A stretch of DNA of 64,000 bases from Osedax frankpressi (Eukaryota; Annelida; Polychaeta; Sabellida; Siboglinidae), in the NCBI GenBank assembly GCA_964035775.1, contig OZ038314.1, positions 30,742,836 to 30,806,835 on the forward strand, in the 5' to 3' direction. The translations under genes and the position numbers were made by a program. This document shows positions 10,717 through 32,700 of this stretch, in pieces (position 1 is the first letter of the stretch; the number at the start of each line of letters is the position of its first letter). The notes below the pieces were generated by a model. The model was not told where the DNA came from. It searched no databases and saw only the letters and a program-made list of their open reading frames with translations.

Positions 10717-12089
10717 ACTTTCAAGCCGATATAAGAAAATAAAACAAATGATTTTTAAAATAATGAATGCACTAATTAGCTAAATATTTAATTTTTTACA
10801 TTTACATTTATTAATTAGCTAATTACAAATCGTAAATTTACAAATATTTATATTATTATTATTTATTATATGATATCGACTTATTATTTATTTAACATAT
10901 TAATGTTTATATTATTTCACTATATCCAGGGAACCAAATCCAGATCATATGTAACTACAGATGGTTACAATTTATAGTACAGATGTAACCTACAGGTTAC
11001 AATCTATAGTACGCTTGTAACTAATTATTAAATGTTTGGTTACGTCTGTACTATAAACGGTAACCAACAGGTTACAGGTTATAGTACCTTTGTAACTAAT
11101 GCATAATTGTTTCACGACAAACTAATAATGAACATATTATTAGTAAATAATATTTACTAAATATATTATTATGCTGATATATATTATATTATACAGTATA
11201 TACTAAATATATATATTTACCAACAATATATTTACAAACAAATATATCTAAGTATATTAAATAATATACTACTATTATAATATAATATAATTGAATAATT
11301 GTATGTATTATTATGTATGAATGAGTGTATATTAATAATAAATATGGATACGTATTTATATTTTATTTACAAAGAAAATATTGACAATTTTTGAAACATA
11401 TTATACTCTAAATAAGTCACTGATTGAGCATAAGGCTTGATTAGGTTTTAATCAGTATTATCATATTAAATATTATTAAATCATATTAAAATCATCGATG
11501 ATCATATTAAATGGTATTAAAGGACAATGCATCTTTACATATATGTTTACATTCATATCAAAATACCCATAACGATATTAATTGAATCTATACAATATTT
11601 AATAACATGAAAGATATAAATTGATCTATATTATTAATTTTTTAAATTATAATATGCCAAGTAAAAATTATAACATTATTTATAAAAACATTTACCTATT
11701 TATAATATCAAAATAATCATAATATTAATAATGTTGGATATAATATAAACAAATCAAATAATATATTATTTATAATTGACAATTTAATTTAATGTATACA
11801 TTTAAATTGTATCAATATATTGTTTTAGTCAATGTATTTAGAGATTACTATGGGATTAATCTGATCTTATATTTATCAATATATATGTAGTAAATTGAGG
11901 GTATTAAGTGAGTGCTTATCTAATAGCATGTTATGATAACTTATTTTATTGTTGATTAAATTATCTTTATTTTAATGAAGTATATATTAGATTGTATTAA
12001 TTTGTTGATTATAAATTTGTGCTTTTTTGTAATATTATTGGAGAATTTTCAATTTATAAAAATATTTGACCTATTTAATCATAATCCTA
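10717..12089. other. AT-rich spacer with an inverted-repeat cluster
   Basis: No gene is seen. The only structured part is the GGTTAC/GTAACC cluster at 10940-11100, described separately. Confidence 0.6.
10940..11100. repeat. Clustered direct and inverted copies of a GGTTAC...GTAACC palindrome
   Basis: GGTTACAATTTATAGTAC (from 10963) runs to GTAACC, and its near-exact reverse complement GGTTACGTCTGTACTATA (from 11038) also runs to GTAACC. Between and after them are further direct variants around ACAGGTTAC and TATAGTAC. The whole could fold into a long imperfect hairpin, as a small foldback element or MITE remnant would. Confidence 0.65.
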
Positions 12090-12960
12090 TATATCCTACT
12101 TCTTTCCATGTGTTATATTAATTTGAAGAAATTTAAAATATATTGGAATTCCAATCAATCTTTGAATTTGCTCAAAATCTTAATTCAAATGTTTCATTAA
12201 AATTGTTAAATGTAAACTTTATATTAGAAGAGTAAGATTTGTAGTATGGTACGATAGCCTTCATCTGGATATTTCATCCAGAGTTCGCTGCTTTCTAAAG
12301 TAAAGATTTGAGAAAAGATAATTATTTTTTATATTATTTAAATTATTTATTCATGATTGGAGTGAGTATTTGAAAAATATGTTTACTATTCATTTAGTAA
12401 ATTGATATGGTAATAATGATTCGGGGGTTATGTGAAGGAATTAGGTAGATCATTTAGAAAAATATTTGTCATTTGATTTAATGTAATGTGTTCAATAATT
12501 TAATGAGTTGGATAAATGAAGATGGATTAGATTATATTACGGGGTAGGATGGATTGTAGGGTAAAATATTCGATGTTGGATAGTGAGAATGGAGGACATG
12601 ATGGGTGATAGGGGAGATTGTATGTGGGGTTTGTATTGTGCATTGTGATATGCGTTGGATATATTATTAGTGGGAAAATGATCGTTTGTAAGCTATAAAT
12701 GGGGATTTTTTAGAGTTTGTTAGAGTTTATTGGGGTTGTGGTGGCGTGAGATGTTACAATGGTTGAGTTAGGAATATGTATCTAGAGTTTACAGATGTGA
12801 TCTATTATCTGGTATTTAGTTGTAGAATAGGTATTAAATAAGTATTGGGAGGATGTAGATTTAAGTATAGAAAGTACGTATTTTTAACGGGATTTCTGGA
12901 AATCCATGAATTTGGGAGGCTATTGTAAACATTGATAATAGATTTTAATTTGAATATGCA
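12090..12960 (-). mobile_element. Probable LINE fragment, endonuclease to reverse transcriptase linker
   Basis: The segment 12100-12250 is nearly identical to 7364-7510 at the upstream edge of the LINE above, so the two belong to one repeat family. The rest is G-rich and A-rich on the plus strand, as is the LINE at 5766-7510. On the minus strand it gives broken frames with Pro/Ser/Thr-rich text such as FTLQSILP. I infer that it is the part of the element upstream of the reverse transcriptase. No endonuclease catalytic motif could be identified. Confidence 0.5.
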
Positions 12961-13360
12961 AGTTACATAGCCATTATCTGCTACGAAAACCTCAAAAGTA
13001 TTTAAATGACATCGTAAACAAATATATAAAGGTAAAATAATAATATTTATTTATGTTATATGATAATAGTCAGAGTGGTTATGTAATTATACATTCTAAT
13101 GAGTCAAGATATAAATAATAAATTAAATATATTAAACTATTATTAATATAAATAATTAAGAGGTGAATAATTAGATTAATAACATTGTATACTAAGTGAA
13201 TGGTTAATTAGTATAAATTCGCTAACTTATGGGTGTTAACTAGTAGGGATAGGTATTCAATATGTGAGAATCTGAGGAGCTTTAAATAAACAACTTTCTA
13301 AGAGATAAAATAAAATAATATAAAATATAGAAAAATAATATACAGCATTTGTAATGCATA
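12961..13360. other. AT-rich spacer
   Basis: Nothing recognisable on either strand. Confidence 0.6.
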
Positions 13361-13497
13361 TAGTAGTAGTAGTAGTGGTAGTGGAAGTGGTAGTTGTAGT
13401 GGTAGTGGTAGCGGTAGTGGTAGTGGTAGTGGTATTGGTAGTGGTGGTTGTACTGGTGTGGAAGTGGTAGTGGTAGTGGTAGTGGTAGTGGTAATGG
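13361..13497. repeat. GGTAGT hexanucleotide array
   Basis: AGT triplets pass into GGTAGT repeats with GGAAGT, GGTGGT and GGTATT variants. The complementary strand gives a false open frame of Leu-Pro and His-Tyr repeats. Confidence 0.9.
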
Positions 13498-13804
13498 TTT
13501 TATATTTATTATTTGTAATCTATCAGTTTCTAAAATCACACTTTCCACTAATTAATAAAATGTATGGTAAGACATATACCGTACATTCTTGTATTCACGT
13601 GACCAGAAGCTATTTCATGTTTCTATAAAAGTGATTGAATATGGAAAATAATATTCATTTTCTATATCAACTATTTAATACATATACTTAATAAGTCGAT
13701 TTCAAAATAATACACTCATATAATTATTTACTTATATATAATATGATATATATTATTATAAATATTATATTAATATTATTGGGTAAGTTGTATATATAAA
13801 TATA

Positions 13805-13849
<45 letters not shown>

Positions 13850-14440
13850 CAAGATTAAATAAAATCATATTTGGTATATAAACATAGTATATAATATATT
13901 AAATATGGTTAATTATTCTAATAAATCATTCATTTTAATTAGTTAACAAAATAGTGAATTACCAATTAATAATAATTAAAGTAATACTAATTACTTATTA
14001 TGAATATCCTAAACATACTTATAATTCTTAAAATATTTGTATCATTTAGTTTTTTATGATATATTTTTTATAATATAAATAAGAGTGAAAATATAATTAA
14101 AATAAAACTATATATATATCAGTCAATATTAGTAATGTAACAAATGAATTTGTGGTGAAAAAATAAATATTAGAGAACAAATAGTTCTAGTATACAGATT
14201 TAAATAGATTTAAGTTAACAACGAAATATCATTATACTATAAATAATATAAATTATTAAGTATATTTCATATATTATGTTAATAATATATCATATACATA
14301 TTTCATTAATTTGGTAACAAATCGTGTTTCTAGTTTCTAGTGTAAGAAAATATATATACGTTTATTTAAAAATTTGCGTACATACATTATATAAGCACGC
14401 GATTATAGGCATGTATGTATGTGTATAATATATATATATA

Positions 14441-14527
<87 letters not shown>

Positions 14528-14889
14528 TTATTTGAATAAGTGATATGTATGTGATATATCTTATACAATAGAATTCAGAAATATAAACATTATTTTAAGA
14601 AAGCAATAAAATAGATATCTTATTGAATGTAGAGTGATATATTACATTAGAGGTAAAGTAAGTCGCTTATATTTTATCTTAAGATTTGACAGAGTTTTTA
14701 GAATCTAGAAATAGGAGTGTCAAACTATAGATAACCTGTATAATCACTCAAAGATATTTAATTATAGCTTGTCGTTATCAAGGATTGTCAATAAACTATT
14801 TAATTATTTATTTATGAATCATATTTAAGTTTTTTGTATCTAAATATAATATAATATATCATTACTAGTATTAATTAATTTTGTATAAA

Positions 14890-14943
<54 letters not shown>

Positions 14944-16134
14944 AATTGAAATTTAAAAATATACATTTTATAAATATCATTTTAATTTTTCATATTATAA
15001 ATTAAAACAAATAGGTTTTATACAATATTATTTATAAAATTAACATTATATAACAAAATTAAAAATTATCCATACTATATGTATTCGTTTAGTATTATAA
15101 AAATAACTATTTAGTATAAATATATAATACATTTATTTAGTCCTTATATTTGTAAAAGTATGTTTAGTAAGTAAAAATTATAAAAATCTAATACAATTTA
15201 CAGAATAATTTTAACAATATTTTTTTAAAATAGTTTACATGAATATACTAGATTGGTATTTTATTTTAACATTAAATAGATAATATGATATTGTATAATA
15301 GTTAAATATATTTAACATACGTTTTTGTTTTATAAGTAATGTCAATAGTTCATGAGTTATGAGGAATTAAAAAATCATACGATAATAAATTTAGAAATTA
15401 ATATTTTTACAAATTTAATTGTAAATCATAAAAAAACGTTATATAACATAACTTTTGCTATATGTGTTAGTTTAATTAAATTATAAAATTATTGTAAAGA
15501 TTATTATATTATCTATTATGAGATTATATTATCTTTTATTAATACATCTTTTATTATCTTATACTATAGTATACTTCTATGTAGAAGTATACTTCTAAGT
15601 GAAGGTATCGGTGGTTAAAATGATGTAAAATGTTCCCTATTGTAAATATGATCTAAATATTCAATGACACGAAAACACTCTTTGTTTTAAATATAATATA
15701 TAATATGTTTTATGTTGTCACAGAGAATTAACTATACAGTATAATTATATGCGAATTATAATATATATATATATATATAATTACAGGTATATTATATCTT
15801 ATATATATATAAGTATAAATATATTATATCTTAATTATATATCAATAATTTATTTAGTCTTCAATTTTTCATAAATTCATACAGTTGTTCAATTAACCTT
15901 TTAATAATTTGTAATCTTTCTTATTGAAATAAATAGTTAATTTATTAATTAATTATAATTTATAAAATATAAATTATAATTTTGAATATATAATGTACTT
16001 CATCAAATCATTTGTATTTCTTAATTAATAACTAACGTGTAAAGTGTATATATATAACATATAAATATACAACATATACAACATATATACAACATATATT
16101 ACATTTATTAATGCCGAATTTTCCACCTTCACAG
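13498..16134. other. AT-rich spacer upstream of the P450 gene
   Basis: (AT)n tracts occur at about 13797-13842, 14421-14517 and 14892-14940. No complete gene is visible. The first coding exon of the P450 (start codon and signal anchor) should lie here or further upstream but was not identified. It would have to end with one base of a split codon. Confidence 0.5.
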
Positions 16135-23767
<7,633 letters not shown>

Positions 23768-25010
23768 GATATGATTTGGAAAGGTGCATATATCTATACA
23801 CTATACTTAACTATATATATCAATGTATTTATTATGTCATATTTATATTTTAAAAAATTATTAATGATTTATATATTCATACAATAAATTATGTATAATT
23901 ACTTTAAAATATAAATATAATTTTGTAAACAGTAGAAGTAGTAGAAATATATATTTATATATATATATAAATTTATTTTAATTATTACAGAATACATTAC
24001 ATTTTAATGATTATTCTCTTTACAATATATACTGAAACTGTATTTGAAGTAACATCATTTGTATTTGGTGTAAATGTACTAAGGTGGTATATACTTATAA
24101 TTGTAAATATTATAAATCTAATCCAAAAGTAAACATTTAAATATTAATACGGGAATAGAAAAAGGATATTTACAGATCTTAAAATGAATCGGAAAAAAAA
24201 TAATATTTCAATTAATAAAATGTATTTAAAGAACCATTAATCACAAATCTTAGATTTCAACTAATAATGTTATAAATATGTTACAATATTGACTAATCAA
24301 TGTTAAATTAACAATTGATGTCATACTTAATGCATAGTCAATATATATTAGCTGGATTATTATTGGCTATGGTCTAAATATCTAATCTTATCAGTTAAAT
24401 GTATACTACAGATAAACAATTGAATATCAACATTATAAATGCTACATGTATAGATTATATATGAATTAAAACTATAAATCGAAAACCAAATATTGCAATA
24501 GTATAGAAGTACTTTATTGACTAAGAAATTAATAAACAATATCATTAAAGAGTGTAATACAGGAAGCAGATTATTTATTTCAGAATAACAGAATAAGTGA
24601 TAAAAAGAGAAATTAGATTGATTATAATAATAAAGTTATACAAAAATAGGCAACAAAATATAATAATTTGTTAGTGTTTGTAGTTTGTACCTGTTTTAAT
24701 GATAGTTAATAAATTTAAAACATTTAAGATACTATAATAATACAAATTATGAACCTATATTAACAATAGAAAGTTTACTTTAGCATATTATAGTATATAA
24801 TCAGATTTAGTTTGCTATGATTTAGTATACTATATTCGAATTCAATAAAATCAAGAAGAGAGTATGTAAATATTTTATCTTAAGTAACAATTGAAATTGT
24901 TAAATTAATTGACTGAAAAATATACAATGCTATACAACTGAAATATATTTTCACTTCAATAAGACGAATAAAAACTAGATGAGAGCATGAGCTGCTAGAA
25001 TGCCAGACAG
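23768..25010. other. Spacer between convergent genes
   Basis: It separates the 3' ends of the plus-strand P450 and the minus-strand membrane protein. An AATAAA at 23883-23888 lies about 120 bases after the P450 stop and is a plausible polyadenylation signal. Otherwise it is AT-rich without recognisable content. Confidence 0.5.
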
Positions 25011-26952
25011 CTACGTAAACAAACCTTGATCGTAAGCGTATACGGAGGGAGCGACTCCCGTCACTGGAACTACACCTACCGCAATCGGTGGACAGTCGGT
25101 GTATACGGGGGGAGGTTGCGCTACCGGCATATACGGTGCAGCGGCTATGTACGGTGCCGCTACGAGTTGAGGTGCCGCCTGGGTGTTCTGAATGATGGTG
25201 ACGCAGGGAGCGTTTGCCGATTGGGTTTCGAACACCTGCTGAACCTGAATACAAAAAGAAAGTATCATAGAGTATCATTATTATAAATTATTAATATATA
25301 TTCAATTTTATTATATATTATATATAGTTTCTAATTATTCATAAATAAGTAATTTATTTAAATAATTTTCAATTGATGTAATTCATTATTAACCAATTTC
25401 AAACAAAAATTTGAACATTATTAATATTATATATTTATTATATAGAAAAAATAGGTGATTTAGTTTTTAACTAATTTACATTTTATTGATATAACACTAT
25501 ATGTATTAGAATTTGTAACACAATTCAGATTAATCATGTCAAATGTGTAGAAGATGTAGTGAGATAGATATATAATACTAACGGGAATTACTCTGCAACA
25601 CATGATAAAGCATACAATCGTAGAAACTGCCGTAACGGCTGAATTGAAAAAGCATGATGACTTCACATCTTTTAGAGATTCAATCTAAAATGTTAAATAT
25701 TAAATATAACAGTCAATACATATATTCTATAAAGTGAACAATTACAGATTCAATTAATTACTCTAGAAAAAATCATTGCTGAATATGAAAATAATTTATT
25801 TCCAATTCCACGAATATTTAATATAAAACATAAATTTATCGATATTATAAAAACCATATCAGTCAATTTTGAATTAAAGTTCAGATTTACTGTATCATGA
25901 TTCTTTTGCCATTAATGGAAAATTATATAGGTTAATTGAGTGTAATGATTACATACGTTAATTAATAATATAAATAAAATTATATATATGAGTTAATTAA
26001 TTGTAATAATTCAATTATATAAGTTAACTTAAAATATATAAACTACTATAGTTGAATAAAACATATAAAAATCTATATCGATATATAACTTACGACAATG
26101 TCTTTTATAAAATCGATTGCCTTGAAAGCAGCTTCCAAAATGAGCTTTTCAGCTATATTCAAACTAGTGAGAATCGAGACCATCTGCATAGCAAACACTC
26201 CAGCACTCAACATGATCACCACGGAGAGCACGGATCCGATAGAAAACAATGCGTACTGCGAATTGGGGTAAAGACAATGTACGCGGGTACACGCCGTTAT
26301 AACTGGTAGCTGGCGTCGAAGCCGAGTGCAATTGACTTCGTCGCGGCGCTATAGATTCGCAGAGAATTCGAGCGCCGTCCGGTAGAAGGCGAATTAAGAT
26401 ACTAACATAGCCTCGACTCCTGATGAATATAGCACAGACCGAGAACAAAATATTTAAGGAAAACTGAAAAGAGAGTTATTGATAAATAAATTTGAATTGA
26501 TATACGATTATAAAAATAGAACTAAATGATAAATTTAAATTTGAAAGAGAGTTGTACTGTTTTCTCCCGGATACTTAAATCTAAAGCAGCCCACGGATTT
26601 ATTTCATATAGATAATGGTAGATCTCTTAATAAATATTATTATTAATAATTAGATATAATTGAGCATGTACCTATTCTAATTTATATATTTTTTATGGAT
26701 TCGAATTAACAAATTAACAAATTAAATGAATGACTTATCAAATTCACTAACGCATATACCGTATATGTAAATTGTTCCATCTTCAGAGAAAGCCGAAAAT
26801 GTTGAATACTTTTCGTTGTTATTCGACAATTTATTAATAACTTTATAGTCTTTGCGGTAGGTGTCAATATTGGACATGATGATACTGCAGGTGACCAGAT
26901 GTGAGATGGTCGCTAATACAAACCATATCTTCGGCAGCAACAGTCCCTTCTC
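25011..26952 (-). CDS. Putative four-span membrane protein with Pro/Ala-rich tail, 5' partial
   Basis: Five exons on the minus strand join in phase 0: 26952-26752, 26463-26407, 26309-26094, 25684-25583 and 25244-25011, giving 269 residues after an unseen first exon. Hydrophobic segments lie at about residues 4-26, 61-81, 105-130 and 167-188. A loop rich in charged residues separates spans 1 and 2, and an amphipathic stretch (EKLILEAAFKAIDF) precedes span 4. The last exon is a Pro/Ala/Tyr/Val-rich tail (AAPYIAAAPYMPVAQPPPVY) ending DQGLFT. The layout resembles small arthropod four-span proteins of the DUF4728 or MARVEL-like kind, but no signature motif proves this. The junction between exons 2 and 3 is the weakest: it needs a 97-nt, unusually GC-rich intron (GTTAGT...GCCAG), and the reading frame also stays open straight through it. 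Confidence 0.65.
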
Positions 26953-29744
26953 CTGCAAACAATTAAACGTATGTAAGGCGTATTTGATATCATATGGTTA
27001 CATGAGAATTTCGATAAACTAATATTATTTACAATTGTGATCTAATTAATTATTATTAACTGGTAATTTTCATAAAAATATTGTAAAAGCCATATATATA
27101 ATATGGCTATATCATATTACATGTTATAGGTTATCTGGAGCAAGGACATTGTATCTAGTACATTATTGTTTATAAATGAAATAAAATATATACTAAAAAA
27201 GAACAATATTAGTTTATTTTCTTTGAAATTTTGAAACTAAAAAAATATGTATGTAAAAACCAGAGCATTTTCCTACTGTATTTATTATGGTAGATAGAAA
27301 AGCATACTTTTTTGGAAAAATAAAAAAAGAAACTTTCGGTTACTCGATTACTTATTTAAATTAAACAAACTGTAATTTTTATTTTATTTTTCATTGAATA
27401 TTCAAAAGGCCAGACTCCCTAGAAGTTTAACATCGCAAGATATGAAGTTTGGTAATAGGATGCAATTTAATTTTGTATTTTTGCACATTCATATTCATGC
27501 AATGATATATAATTGAAGTACTTATAATACTCAGTTATTAGATAATATTTAAAATAAAAAATGTCAATTTTGGGGAATAAATAAGAATTTTTCCATGAAA
27601 AAAAATGTTATATTTTATAAATAGACATAATAGAAACATTTTTAAAATTTGTAATGGTTAAATTTATAATTGTTAAAATTATAATATAAATATCTCAAAA
27701 TTTGACTTTAATAATTTTTAACAATAAAGTAAAAGATCTAAAATTAAAGGAAGTCTAGAATTTTTTTATTATTAATATTTACTTCATATTACTCTTTTCT
27801 AGGTTAAAGCAATTTTTATAAAATAATACAAATATGTTAATATTTTTATAATTTATATACAATCAGATATCAAATCATAACATTATAGTGTATTAATTTA
27901 TATTTTGTTTTCTATTCCATTATTAGTAATTTTATTCAGTAATATATATTATTAAATTAGAAATGAATGTATCAAAATTAATAAGAATATTAACATTATT
28001 TATATAATTAATATAATATAACGTTTTTGCAGAATCACATTAAATACAATTAATTAGTTATATATAAACATTTACATTATTTCAAATTTAATATTTTATA
28101 GTACTCTATTAAATGCTAACTAATAAATGCAAAATTAGTTAAAGGTAAAATTTATTTTTTTACTAATTATAATATTTAAAATACTAAACCTAACATTAAT
28201 TTTAAAGCAGTTAAATATCTTAGAAATATATAAAAAATTGATATTCCACATGTAAAATTCATCATATTTATTATCGCATTGTTAGTAATATTTATTTTAT
28301 TTTGTAATATTTTTTCCAATAATTTCAGTGACCAAGAAATATATACAAGATATCGGTTCGATAAAGAAACCATCAAATTTTAGATATGGTAAAAAGCGAT
28401 ATCTAAGGGGGTATTGCTAATGGGGTATTGCTAATGAAACTACTGATTGCATTGTATTTGTATGCAAATGGTAATTTTCAATTAGTGATTGATTTTGGTA
28501 GTCTACCATAAGTTGGATGAAGATATTGTGTTGCGATTTGCAATCATTGTGACGAATGGTAACGGATTACATGTTGATAGGCAGAGAGAGAACATGCAAG
28601 AGCATGGCAGGTTTCCTAACAAGATAGGAGTCATACCGGAATACGAGGTTATTAATATGATTATTTGATATTGAATTCTATTCTTACAAATTTGATAACC
28701 ATAAAAATTCGAGTGAGAATGAAGATTTTAAAAAATTTAAAATTTAAAATCCATTTTTCTAAACCAATGTAATGTCATTTAAACTTAAACATGTATAACA
28801 ATGTATAACAATGTATTTTATTGAGATATACATTTAATTAAATACAATTTACTTTAAAATGTGTGTATATTATTATAAATTCATTATATAATTATATTCT
28901 TTACTATACAATATTTTTAATATTCTTGATATTAATATTTTATTACATAAAAAATCCTATTTTATTCTATACAATAGGCGTGTTAATTGCTTGGACTTTG
29001 TATTATCCTAATATTATACTATCTAGGATATTTTTTAATTGTTGGAACAACCTGATTATCCTAATCTTATTTAGTTATTCTAGGACAATCCTTAATAAAT
29101 GTCCTAGAATAATCCTTAATAAATGTCAGAACAACCGGGCCCAGGAAAGTTATAAATATATGCAGATCAATAAATGTTCTAGAATACACTTTGAAGAAGA
29201 TCAACAACACATATAGATAGTGATTACCTGGTAATATATGAATTAGTAGTGACAATATACTCTAATATAATTTATATATCTATAATTTATATAACTAAGT
29301 TGATAAATCCGTGTGCTAATGTATATAAATATAACAATAAGATATAAAAAAAGTAATTTTTGTAATGGTTTGGACAATAGAATTATATAATGATTACATA
29401 ATATAGTATATAATCGACTATAACCCAGTAAACAATGAGATATAAGAGTATTGTTAAATCTAAAAGAAGTTTGCAATTTAAAGAAAATAAAAATAATATA
29501 GACGGTATACAAACAAAATACTAGATTATTTTTAGGGGTATATTGAATATATTATATGTGTACTATGACCTGAACACAACTTCTAGTTAGTTTAGGATTA
29601 TGTATCATGTGACAATATCTCTCATCACATACCTGAGAACAATGCAAGATTTGATTACTTAGTATTAACACTATTAAGAATTGTTTGTTTTTGAAGAAAT
29701 TCTAAAATAATTTTAAAATATTAATGTCTATGCTAATATCAAAT
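26953..29744. other. AT-rich spacer before the satellite
   Basis: The first exon of the membrane protein should lie here or beyond but was not identified. A GC-richer patch at about 28430-28660 has short open frames on both strands and resembles an old transposon remnant, though no motif confirms it. At 29080-29128 there are two tandem copies of an AATCCTTAATAAATGT unit. No other gene is supported. Confidence 0.5.
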
Positions 29745-32700
29745 AAGAGATTGCTAGGCTATAAGAGATTGCTAGGCTATATTAAGAGATTGCTAGGCTA
29801 TAAGAGATTGCTAGGCTACATTAAGAGATTGCTAGACTATATTAAGAGATTGCTAGGCTATAAGAGATTGCTAGGCTATATTAAGAGATTGCTAGGTTAT
29901 ATTAAGAGATTGATAGGCTATATTAAGAGATTGCTAGGCTATAAGAGATTGCTAGGCTATATTAAGAGATTGCTAGGCTATATTAAGAGATTGCTAGGCT
30001 ATAAGAGATTGCTAGGCTATATTAAGAGATTGCTAGGCTATATTAAGAGATTGCTAGGTTATATTAAGAGATTGATAGGCTATATTAAGAGATTGCTAGG
30101 CTATAAGAGATTGCTAGGCTATATTAAGAGATTGCTAGGCTATATTAAGAGATTGCTAGGCTATAAGAGATTGCTAGGCTATATTAAGAGATTGCTAGGC
30201 TATATTAAGAGATTGCTAGGCTATAAGAGATTGCTAGGCTATATTAAGAGATTGCTAGGCTATATTAAGAGATTGCTAGGCTATAAGAGATTGCTAGGCT
30301 ATAAGAGATTGCTAGGCTATATTAAGAGATTGCTAGGCTATATTAAGAGATTGCTAGGCTATAAGAGATTGCTAGGCTATATTAAGAGATTGCTAGGCTA
30401 TAAGAGATTGCTAGGCTATAAGAGATTGCTAGGCTATATTAAGAGATTGCTAGGGTATATTAAGAGATTGCTAGGCTATATTAAGAGATTGCTAGGCTAT
30501 ATTAAGAGATTGCTAGGCTATAAGAGATTGCTAGGCTATATTAAGAGATTGCTAGGCTATAAGAGATTGCTAGGCTATAAGAGATTGCTAGGCTATATTA
30601 AGAGATTGCTAGGCTATAAGAGATTGCTAGGCTATAAGAGATTGCTAGGCTATATTAAGAGATTGCTAGGCTATAAGGGATTGCTAGGCTATATTAAGAG
30701 ATTACTAGGCTATATTAAGAGATTTCTAGGCTATATTAAGAGATTGCTAGGCTATATTAAGAGATAGCTAGGCTATATTAAGAGATTGCTAGGCTATATT
30801 AAGAGATTGCTAGGCTATAAGAGATTGCTAGGCTATATTAAGATATTGCTAGGCTATATTAAGAGATTGCTAGGCTATAAGAGATTGCTAGGCTATATTA
30901 AGAGATTGCTAGGCTATATTAAGAGATTGCTAGGCTATAAGGGATTGCTAGGCTATATTAAGAGATTACTAGGCTATATTAAGAGATTGCTAGGCTATAT
31001 TAAGAGATTGCTAGGCTATATTAAGAGATTGCTAGGCTATATTAAGAGATTGCTAGGCTATAAGAGATTGCTAGGCTATATTAAGAGATTGCTAGGCTAT
31101 ATTAAGAGATTGCTAGGCTATATTAAGGGATTGCTAGGCTATATTAAGAGATTGCTAAGCTATATTAAGAGATTGCTAGGCTATATTAAGAGATTGCTAG
31201 GCTATATTAAGAGATTGCTAGGCTATATTAAGAGATTGCTAGGCTATATTAAGAGATTGCTAGGCTATATTAAGAGATTGCTAGGCTATATTAAGAGATT
31301 GCTAGGCTATATTAAGAGATTGCTAGGCTATATTAAGATATTGCTAGGCTATATTAAGAGATTGCTAGGCTATAAGAGATTGCTAGGCTATATGAAGAGA
31401 TTGCTAGGCTATAAGAGATTGCTAGGCTATATTAAGAGATTGCTAGGCTATATTAAGAGATTGCTAGGCTATATTAAGAGATTGCTAGGCTATATTAAGA
31501 GATTGCTAGGTAATATTAAGAGATTGCTAGGCTATATTAAGAGATTGCTAGGCTATATTAAGAGATTGCTAGGATATATTAAGAGATTGCTAGGCTATAT
31601 TAAGAAATTGCTAGGCTATAAGAGATTGCTAGGCTATATTAAGAGATTGCTAGGCTATAAGAGATTGCTAGGCTATAAGAGATTGCTAGGCTATATTAAG
31701 AGATTGCTAGGCTATATTAAGAGATTGCTAGGCTATATTAAGAGATTGCTAGGCTATATTAAGAGATTGCTAGGCTATAAGAGATTGCTAGGCTATATTA
31801 AGAGATTGCTAGGCTATAAGAGATTGCTAGGCTATATTAAGAGATTGCTAGGCTATATTAAGAGATTGCTAGGCTATATTAAGAGATTGCTAGGCTATAA
31901 GAGATTGCTAGGCTATATTAAGAGATTGCTAGGCTATATTAAGAGATTGATAGGCTATAAGAGATTGCTAGGCTATATTAAGAGATTGCTAGGCTATAAT
32001 AGATTGCTAAGCTATATTAAGAGATTGCTAGGCTATATTAAGAGATTGCTAGGCTATATTAAGAGATTGCTAGGCTATATTAAGAGATTGCTAGGCTATA
32101 TTAAGAGATTGCTAGGCTATATTAAGAGATTGCTAGGCTATATTAAGAGATTGCTAAGCTATATTAAGAGATTGCTAGTCTATAAGAGATTGCTAGGCTA
32201 TATTAAGAGATTGCTAGGCTACATTAAGAGATTGCTAGGCTATATTAAGAGATTGCTAGGCTATATTAAGAGATTGCTGGGCTATATTAAGAGATTGCTA
32301 GGCTGTATTAAGAGATTGCTAGGCTATATTAAGAGATTGCTAGACTATAAGAGATTGCTAGGCTATATTAAGAGATTGCTAGGCTATATTAAGAGATTGC
32401 TAGGCTATATTAAGTGATTGCTAGGCTATATTAAGAGATTGCTAAGCTATATTAAGAGATTGCTAGGCTATATTAAGAGATTGCTAGGCTATATTAAGAG
32501 ATTGCTAAGCTATATTAAGAGATTGCTAGGCTATATTAAGAGATTGCTAGGCTATATTAAGAGATTGCTAGGTTATATTAAGAGATTGCTAGGCTATATT
32601 AAGAGATTGCTAGGCTATATTAAGAGATTGATAGGCTATATTAAGAGATTGCTAGGCTATATTAAGAGATTGCTAGGCTATATTAAGAGATTGCTAGGCT

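Noticed and set aside
13282-13548. Minus-strand Leu-Pro and His-Tyr repeat frame
   Set aside because: It comes from the GGTAGT microsatellite; no other coding evidence.
28863-29216. Plus-strand open frame of 117 codons, hydrophobic then KCPRIILNKC-like
   Set aside because: It starts at GTG, has the composition of random AT-rich DNA, and overlaps a small tandem repeat; no splice sites or family.
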